DNA of 26,519 bases, taken from the NCBI GenBank assembly GCA_003427395.1, contig BFEA01000982.1, forward strand, positions 89,487 to 116,005. Direction: 5' to 3'. The notes beneath the pieces were generated by a model. The model was given only the letters and a program-made list of their open reading frames with translations. It searched no databases and was not told where the DNA came from. This document shows positions 20,113-26,519 of the stretch, piece by piece (positions within the stretch are counted from its first letter, which is position 1; the number at the start of each line of letters is the position of its first letter). Both the position numbers and the translations under genes were made by a program. This stretch comes from Chara braunii. Lineage: Eukaryota > Streptophyta > Charophyceae > Charales > Characeae.

Positions 20113-20832
20113 ATGGAAGTGGCTAGCGGTGTGGAAATCAGCCTACCCACAGCGAATGAGGTCCGACAGCCAGTAATGGATTGGATCGGGATCGAGCTTA
20201 TGGAAAATACGGCTTACTTAGTGATCAAGGTTGAGTGGAAGGCAGGTGAAGATGGCGAATGGAACCCGGACCCACGGGGACATGTGCGCGCAGAGGGGTG
20301 GTTGTATATGCGGAAGGATGGATGGCGCGCGTTCGGAGTCCTGTTAGCGTCAGGTGAACATCCGGTAAGCCTGTTTGAGGGGGCATGGCAGCTAGTGTGG
20401 CAAGCGGGGTTCGAGTTCGCTGACCCGGAGTTCGATGATGTAACAACAAACCTTAGGGTAGCCATGGTTGGAAGATTCAACCTGCCTAGTGAGAACGTCC
20501 GAATGAGGTTGCCGCCCTTCTTACTAGAACAGCTAGGTGGGCTGGAGCTTGTCAGGCGGGCAGTGGCCGACCTTGCCTACCTGACGTTTGAGGAAGCAAT
20601 GGTCCACCGGGAATATTACCAGGCCTTCCTGCAAATGGGACCATTCAGCGGCGAACAGAGGTATGAGGTACTGCGACTCTTGCACGCCGTATTTACCACC
20701 AGGCTTTGAGCTCCGGTTGTTAGCGAAGAGGTTCTATGGGGCGTTGTTCGACAAGAGGTAAGCCGGGGGATGACTTACGTAGATGACCTATACTGCCTGT
20801 ACGAGCCGACGGAAGTAGGGACGGGTCGATAA
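20113..20832 (+). pseudogene. Gene D, one in-frame TGA
   Basis: The frame runs from ATG 20113 (CCGCCGATGG context) to TAA 20830-20832, with a single TGA at 20707-20709. An in-frame upstream extension exists to 20047, but it lies in the rRNA fragment and is rejected. Landmarks: VEISLPTANE, a YLVIKVEW segment, VRAEGWLYMRKDGWRAFGVL, VRMRLPPFLLEQLGGLELVR, FLQMGPFSGEQRYEVLRLL, and after the TGA TYVDDLYCLYE. These place it in the same family as A, B and C, and the PPFL and GPF segments are closest to A. There is no D between B and C in copy 1. Product unknown. Confidence 0.55.
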
Positions 20833-20976
20833 AAGAGACAAGAAAAGAAAGGGAATAAAAAAGGGAAAGGATATCGATTTAAGGACCGGAGAGTTGCCCA
20901 GGTGAGGGTCGAAGAATGGATGAAATAAGCAAAGCTCGCTTGCTGTTTAAACTGTGCAGGGGACCGCTAATCAACA

Positions 20977-21762
20977 ATGGCGATGAGACGCGCCCGAATG
21001 TCACGACGGCTCACTCACCCTCGGCCACCCACAGAAAGTGGAGACGGATGAGAGGTATCGCTCCCGACAAGCTACATGGTCCGAGGGATTGACACCGAAT
21101 GGAGAGCTGTGACCTTGGGAAGGAACCAGGCGTTTATGATGGAATAATGTTTGTGGAACGGTATGAGGTTCAATAGGGGGCCGGGGGACGACCTGTACAC
21201 CGACCTGAAGGTGACAGGAACCGTATACGTGTCGGAGATTGGATGGCACATGCTAGGAACAGAGTTGGCACTAGGGCATGGGCTGCTACCGATCTTCCAA
21301 AGGGCTACTAGGATAGTGAACCGGATAGGCCAGGAGGTGCGAGGGAGAAGGAACGTGGGACTGAGAACCCGGGTAGAGGTAGGAGGATGGCGAGAGTTTA
21401 GGGCCCCGATGACAGGATTGCGGTGCCGAGTGCCTCGTTTCATGGTGGACCTGGTATTCGGCAGGTTCTCAAGGGCAAGAGACCTGGTGGACTCGACCCT
21501 AGTCTGGACCCGCTACTTTCAGCCGCAGACGACGGGAATGTTTTACAATGTGTCAGTTAGGCACAGACCATTTTGGAAAAACCAGGCCTATGAACTACTC
21601 GAACTCATCGAAATCATGATATTCGGGTTACCACGCTTGGCGTTTGAGGAGTATGAACCAATAATTATCAGGGAAATAAAAATGAGAGAAAATTATCTTG
21701 CGGGGGTGGCCAACCTGTTTGAGGAACCTGACGAACAGGACAGGCCTGTGGGACCGGCGTGA
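20977..21762 (+). pseudogene. Gene C (copy 2), full length with two stops
   Basis: Begins at ATG 20977 (an Arg-rich start, MAMRRARMSRR) and ends with TGA 21760-21762, 262 codons. TGA at 21049-21051 aligns with TGG (W-E-V-S-L-P) in copy 1, and TAA at 21145-21147 appears to replace a Glu codon. From 21148 the frame is open for 205 codons: VTGTVYVSEIGWHMLG, NRIGQEVRGRRNV, VGGWREFRAP, DLVFGRFSRARDLVDSTLVW, a RPFW segment and VANLFEEPDE. GGWREFRA is identical to gene B. Nothing indicates an enzyme. It lies about 670 bp before the Penelope-like RT on the same strand. Confidence 0.55.
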
Positions 21763-22433
21763 AAAAAAAAAAAAAAGTACCAGGGGAAGGTAGAGAAAAA
21801 GTAAAGGTTGGAAATTGAAATGAGAAACTGGCCGTCGGCAAGGGGGTAGTGGTCAGAGTTCCGCCTTACCTAAGGACGTGACAGGAAGGAACTGGGAAGA
21901 CCACCCTCGCTGAGGACGCTGGGGCATCCAGATGTCAGGAAGTCAAAAGTGCTACCCTCGAGAGGATAGCCGCTAGCCTCGGACACCGCCCTAAGAACCG
22001 GGACACGGTAGTGAAGGAATGCCAAACCTCGGCAGCGAGCCTTCCGGCAGAAGAAAGGTAGAAAGACACCCTGTAGGAAAATGTCAGGTAGGTCACCCCG
22101 ACTAAAATAAGGCGGGAAAACATGGAAATAAGCGAAAATGAGGGGGACCCTAGGGCCCGAGGACTAGGGAAGCTATGAACAACCTGCCGTTTCGCAAAAA
22201 AAAAATTCATGTGCAGGGTAGGCAAAGGAATGGCGTAAGAGGAAGAGGTCGAAGGACTGCGAAGCAAAGCAAGTCAGGGGACGGATAGGGGTGTGGAACG
22301 GAACGAGGGGTCAATAAGGGACGGAGAGTCGGCAAAACCGGAAGGAACCAAGGAAGACGGTGTAGGAACACGTATCTTTCCGTCTGAGTAGTCGGAGTGA
22401 TGTGGATCCCGGGATGATGAATGCAAAAACGCG
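21763..22433 (+). other. Spacer between gene C and the RT
   Basis: A 14-A run follows the stop of C. The remainder is purine-rich like the flanking genes, with no convincing frame. It may include a decayed 5' part of the RT gene. Confidence 0.4.
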
Positions 22434-23952
22434 GTGCGAGGGTGTGACAGTGCGAATGAGGATAGGAGATTGTGCAAGGAATTGAATGATGAGATGATCA
22501 AGAATGGGATCGAGTCAACCTGGACCATTCAGGAAGCTAGGCGATGCTTATGGAGGACAAAGGAGAAAAAAGATGGGTTGCTTGATAATATAGAGGAAGT
22601 GAGAAGGAGGTGGGAGGGCTTGGTGTTCTGTCCGCTGGACAAAAATCCGGCGGAAACGCTAGTAGTCTGCCCAGCCAGTTATGAAGCTGGGATGTGCGAA
22701 AGTTTCTGGGGGAACGGAGCTTTCAATGCAGTCTGGAGGGAAGAGGAAGTAGTGATGGCTAGGGCCAAGAAGGAGTACAAGGAGAGAGGACTGAAGAGGA
22801 CTGGGAAGTGAAACGAAAAAGGATCATGGGGTAAGGTGTATGCACTCCTGAAGCACAAAAACCCGACGAAGTTCCGACCGATTACTCCTTCCTTCAGTGA
22901 GCCTACGAAGATGGCGAACCAGAAGGTCGCAAAAGCCTAAAACTTTCTTCTGAACTCCCTGCAGTAAAAAAAACGCTTCAACATGAAGGCTACGAACTTA
23001 CTGAAGACAAAACTAGAAGGAATTAACAGGTGGTCAAAAAAGAGGAAACAGGGAGAGGTGGGGGGGGGGGCCTACGATATAAAGGAGATATTTAGTAAGC
23101 TACCCCATGAGGCTGTGAAACGAGCAGTGAGATGGATCTTGGGGTGTTTTGAGAAAAAAAGAAAGAGACGTGTGCTTGTGAAAACAAAAGGAAGAGGGGC
23201 TACGTTTGGGAAGAAGAATGGGGAAGAGGGATGGACGAAAGTGGATTTCGTAGCTATTGAGGAGATGGTAGAATTCGATTTGAGTAACACCCTTTTGTGG
23301 GCATCTGGGAGACTGATTCGGTAAAAGGAGGGAATCCCGATGGGAAAATCAAGCACCCCTTCGATTGCCTATATTTTGTGTGCGTTTTATGAGAATGTTT
23401 TTTTGAAGAGCCTGGGTAAGGATGCGGGGTTAGTTAAGGGAATTAGATTAGTGGATGATGTGTCGTTGTTTGTGTGGAAGGGATGGGGAAAGAAGAAGAG
23501 TCAAAAGGCGGAGGAGATCGTGAAGAAGTTTGAGCAGTCTTACGATCCGAAACTTACCCTCAAAAGGACAGACGAAGGAAGGAACGAGTGAAACTTTCTG
23601 GGGTGTAGGGTTAAAATTGAGCAGAACAGGGTGGTGTGCTGGTACCGGGCAAAAAACTTTGCTGAAGTCTGGGAGCAAGAAGGAAGGCTTAGCTATAGAA
23701 GTTTCCATGACTTATCGTCCTACACCTGTACGAGACAGAAACGGATACTGGTGAATGGGATGATCCATAAAATCCGGGAATGCTCGGCTGAACCCCTCAC
23801 GTGTGGAGGAAAGCCTGCTGACGCTGAAACGTGAGTTGCGCAGGCAGAACTATCCAGGGGAACTGTTTGATGGGACTCTGTGGAAGTTCGTGCGAAAAAA
23901 GGCCTGGAACTGGGGTGATTTGGCCAAAAGGGTTACCTGGGAAATTGAGTGA
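22434..23952 (+). pseudogene. Penelope-like reverse transcriptase, decayed
   Basis: One frame spans 22434 to about 23790 with five stops (TGA 22809, TAA 22938, TAA 22965, TAA 23322, TGA 23589), then shifts by +1 to end at TGA 23950-23952. RT motifs in order: KFRPITPSFSEPTK; motif A YDIKEIFSKLPH with the catalytic Asp; EGIPMGKSSTPSIAYILCAF as motif B; GIRLVDDVSLF as motif C with both catalytic Asp (LVDD in place of the common YVDD); NFLGCRVKI and a YRSFHDLSSY...TRQKRILVNGM thumb. The spacing and the thumb resemble Penelope-like elements more than LTR or LINE RTs. No GIY-YIG endonuclease follows in the visible frame. The TAA at 23322 stands where Gln is common in this family. It could be the polymerase of the A-B-D-C element or an independent insertion. 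Confidence 0.7.
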
Positions 23953-24661
23953 TAAATTCAAGGGGGTACGGGGGTTCATGATGGGGTTTGAAATAGGCGG
24001 GTTAGCTGTCTGGATTCGCTTTTGTTGTAGCTAGCAAGCCTTTTGCTTTTTGGGTAGAATTTGAAGTAGTTTGGGGTGAAATTGGAAGTAGTTTCGGGGA
24101 TGCCTTTCAGTTGTGGGGTCTCTGCGTTTACCTTTTATATTTTTCACCTTTGCTGTTTTTTCTGAGTTCGCTCCAGTATTAATAGCCGAGAGACGATTTA
24201 GATAGGTCTTCTATTTGGAACGCCTCCCTGAGGAGGCTGGGTCTAGTGCTGTACGGTGCTTTATCGACGATTTCTAAGCAATTAAGCGTTTCGTTCCGAG
24301 TTGTCTACGGTGTATCTGATGTTTGCCATGCGTAAACAAGCACGTTGCATGTGTGCATCTGCACGTTCTGCAGCGTTCTCAATCTACTTTCACAATGACC
24401 TCATATACAGGACTAACAAAAATTAACAATTTCTTAAATAATTTAAAACAAAACGTAATGTACCACGTCCTTGTGTTTCAACCATTCCGTAATAAGCATT
24501 AATATATGTAAATTGTCCACATTGTATGGTTGATGGTTGCGTTGTATTATTATATCATGCGATATGTTTAAAAAATATTGTTATCAAGCTATTAAACAAT
24601 CGTGCAAAAGTTACATTATCTTGAAGTCCTGCTTTCTTTATTTCTCATATATATATGTATA
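23953..24661. other. 3' flank of the RT, no gene
   Basis: Composition changes from purine-rich to AT-rich at about 24400. GAAGTAGTTT(G/C)GGG is repeated at about 24064 and 24088. A perfect GCCTCC-CTGA-GGAGGC hairpin lies at 24222-24237 and might mark a 3' end. No coding frame is seen. Confidence 0.4.
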
Positions 24662-25432
24662 TAGAGTTGCCACGCCGAACGTACGGAGACCCTTAAGCTG
24701 ACCCCCGGACGTTTGGGCGTTCGGGTCCCCGTACGGGGCCCGAACTCGAAGGGGTTCGGACCCCGCAAAAAATTATTTTGGTACCTAAAACTTAATTTTT
24801 TTTTCTGATATTTTTTTTGTGAGTTCTCTGATTTGTAAGTTACCTATCTCTCAATTTTGAAGTCATTCTGTGGAGCCAAACAATAATGAAAAATCGGCAA
24901 AAATGGTGGTGTCAAAACTTGCTTTCCCCCTTACTAATTTGTTTTTTTTCTCTTTTCACTTTTTGTTTTCCCTTTATTTCGGGGCCTGAAAAAACTTATT
25001 ATTTTTTCAAACTTTATTTGTAGGTTCTCTATTATGTAAGATACATATGTATAAAATTTCATGGCATTTGACAAAGCCAAAAAAAAATGAAAAATCTCCA
25101 AAGATGTCGGTGTCAAAAACTTGCTCGCCCACGCAATAATTTCATTCTCGTTTTATTTTTTTTAATTTTCATTAATATTATTTATTTTTCGTATTTGATT
25201 TTTAGTTCAAATTTGGTAAGGAATTTGGATGTACTGTTGAGGCAAATGTTGCTTAGTTTATTCTTCTGCATGACATAGTTTTTGTTCCGAAATTTAGGAA
25301 TTGTTTTTTTTTGTTTTGTTTTTTTTTTTAGTTCCGCGTTCGGCCAAACGTCGGAACGCATCGAGAGGGGGTCCCAAACGTTCGTGCGTTCGAGTTCGGG
25401 TGTTCGGTCCGTCCCGAACTTCTGCAACCCCG
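24662..25432 (-). mobile_element. 771-bp TIR element (MITE-like), inverted copy
   Basis: The terminal segments are GC-rich and full of CGAACG-type words, while the interior is AT-rich. Relative to the copy at 25599-26368 it is inverted and almost equal in length. Ends: TAGAGTTGCC at the left, GCAACCCCG at the right, each flanked by TA (24660-24661 and 25433-25434), which fits a 2-bp TA target duplication. An internal segment is duplicated (GGTGTCAAAACTTGCT at about 24908 and GGTGTCAAAAACTTGCT at about 25109, about 200 bp apart). No transposase is encoded. Confidence 0.75.
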
Positions 25433-25560
25433 TAGCAGAAGTCTTCACTGGATCTCCTGGCAAGTATGTAAGCTTAATAGATACAATTAAAGGATTTCAA
25501 ATGATATTATCGGGAGAATTAGATCATCTACCTGAGCAGGCTTTTTATCTTGTAGGAGAT
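25433..25560 (+). pseudogene. atpB: Chloroplast atpB fragment (plastid DNA in the nucleus)
   Basis: Codons from about 25432 to 25560 read [20 protein letters not shown] followed by [18 protein letters not shown] and YLVGD. This is a conserved C-terminal part of the ATP synthase beta subunit, in AT-rich, chloroplast-style codons. In the intact protein further residues follow GD; here the frame stops at TGA 25561 where a TA microsatellite begins. On the left it abuts the TIR element at a TA. It is about 43 codons of a protein of roughly 480-500, so it is non-functional and best read as a plastid-to-nucleus transfer. Confidence 0.88.
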
Positions 25561-25563
25561 TGA

Positions 25564-25566
<3 letters not shown>

Positions 25567-25598
<32 letters not shown>
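25567..25598. repeat. (TA)n microsatellite
   Basis: About 16 TA units between the atpB scrap and the next TIR element. The element ends exactly at the repeat. Confidence 0.95.
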
Positions 25599-25601
<3 letters not shown>

Positions 25602-26368
25602 GGTTACCGGCATTCGGGACGGGCCGAACGCCCGAACCCGAACGCCCGAACGTACGGGACCCCTTCGGAAGGCGTTCGGCCGTTCAAGCCGAACGCAGAC
25701 TTAAAAAAAAAAAAAAAAAAAAAACAAGTTTTCAACAAATTCCAAAACAAACATATGTTATGGAAAAAAATAAACTAGACAACTTTTGCCCGGGTACTAC
25801 ATCCAAATTCGTTACCAAATTTGAATTAAAAATCAAATACAGAAAATTAACACTATGATAAAAATAAGAAAAANTAAAAAGAGAATTAAAATGAGTGAGT
25901 GTGCCAGTACCTTTTCGACACCGCCATCTTTGCCGATTTTTAATTATTGTTTGGCATCGACAAATGCCCTGAAAATTTACAGATATGTAGTCTACATAAT
26001 CAGTAACTCATGAAAAAGTTTTCAAAAAATAATAAAATTTTTTAGGTCCCGAAATAAAGTGAAAACAAAAAGTTAAAAGTGAAAAAAAACAAATAGTGAG
26101 TGGGCGAGCACGTTTTGACACCCCCATCTTTGACGATTTTTAATGTTTTTTTGGCTTAGCAGAATGGCTTTAAAATTTATGGTCGTGTAGGTTACATCAT
26201 AGAAAACTAATTCAAAAAACTTCTCAAAACAAAACTTATTTTCAGGCCCCGAAATGTTTTTTGGCGGGCGCCAAACCTGGAGGTGTTCGGCCCCCGAACG
26301 GGACCCCGAACGCCCGAACGTTCGGGGGCCAGCCCGAGGTCCCTCGAACGTTCGGTCAGGTAACCCTG
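25599..26368 (+). mobile_element. 770-bp TIR element (MITE-like), direct copy
   Basis: Perfect 10-bp terminal inverted repeats, CAGGGTTACC at 25599-25608 and GGTAACCCTG at 26359-26368, both bordered by (TA)n. Subterminal regions are dense in CGAACG, CCCGAACG and TTCGGG words. A poly-A run follows the left GC-rich part (about 25702-25722). The interior has two related blocks of about 205 bp (GTGAGTGTGCCAGTACC near 25890 and GTGAGTGGGCGAGCACG near 26097), each followed by a CGCCATCTTTG/CCCCATCTTTG segment and ending in (T)AGG(T/C)CCCGAAAT. One undetermined base lies at 25874. Non-autonomous; the TA target suggests Tc1/mariner-type mobilisation, but I see no transposase. Confidence 0.85.
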
Positions 26369-26390
26369 TATATATATATATATATATATA
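26369..26390. repeat. (TA)n microsatellite
   Basis: TA repeat between two TIR elements, about 11 units. Confidence 0.93.
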
Positions 26391-26519
26391 TAGGGTAATT
26401 GGCATTCGGGACGGGACGAACGCCCGAACTTGAACGCCTGAACGTATGGGACCCCTTGGGGATGCGTTCGGCCGTTCGGGCCGAACACAGACCAAAAAAA
26501 AAAAAAAAAAAAAAAAAAA
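26391..26519 (+). mobile_element. Third TIR element, cut by the window end
   Basis: TAGGGTAATTGGCATTCGGG and the following 90 bases repeat the left end of the 25599 element in the same orientation, up to and including the poly-A run that ends the window. The first base and part of the TIR have diverged (TAGGGTAATT against CAGGGTTACC). Confidence 0.85.

Noticed and set aside
1-26519. CRISPR array or bacterial operon
   Set aside because: The tandem arrays have no spacers of the required kind, and microsatellites, MITEs and the plastid scrap indicate a eukaryotic nucleus.

Overview
This window looks like transposon-rich nuclear DNA from a photosynthetic eukaryote. The evidence is long microsatellites and homopolymers, several tandem-repeat arrays, MITE-like terminal-inverted-repeat elements, decayed retroelement reverse transcriptases and a short piece of chloroplast atpB. 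A green or streptophyte alga (Chara-like) is my guess; no single marker here proves it. I see no ordinary host gene that I can name.

Layout. 1-5.1 kb: microsatellites, small foldback MITEs, a G-rich tract and T-rich runs, with no recognisable gene. 5.1-7.4 kb: an 81-bp tandem array (27 codons per unit) followed directly by a 92-bp tandem array. 7.4-8.8 kb: a CT-rich tract and unassigned sequence. 8.8-12.85 kb: copy 1 of an unfamiliar element, made of a 1.66-kb non-coding leader and genes here called A, B and C. 12.85-13.64 kb: a broken Ty3/gypsy-type gag-RT remnant fused in frame to C. 13.75-14.5 kb: a run of unrelated hairpins ending in a TATA box, followed by a degenerate GCTGCC-type repeat. 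16.63-21.76 kb: copy 2 of the element with leader, A (broken), B, D and C; an organelle-like SSU rRNA fragment in antisense lies between B and D. 22.4-23.95 kb: a decayed Penelope-like reverse transcriptase on the same strand. 24.66-26.52 kb: three copies of a 770-bp TIR element, two of them next to TA microsatellites, with the atpB scrap between the first two.

The main point of interest is the A/B/D/C set. The four adjacent genes share the same ordered landmarks, such as a VSLP-type N-terminus, GWLY, GW-H-x-(F/L)G, GGWREFRA, PPFL, GPF and YVDD-(V/L)-(F/Y)-x-L-(F/Y)-E, so they look like tandem paralogues of one protein family that I do not recognise. In the two B copies all in-frame stops are TGA, three of the four align with a Trp (TGG) codon in the other copy or in a paralogue-like position, and there are no indels over 252 codons. 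The set, its conserved leader and the downstream Penelope-like RT may form one large retroelement, but this is inference. Most copies are decayed; only A of copy 1 is open from end to end.
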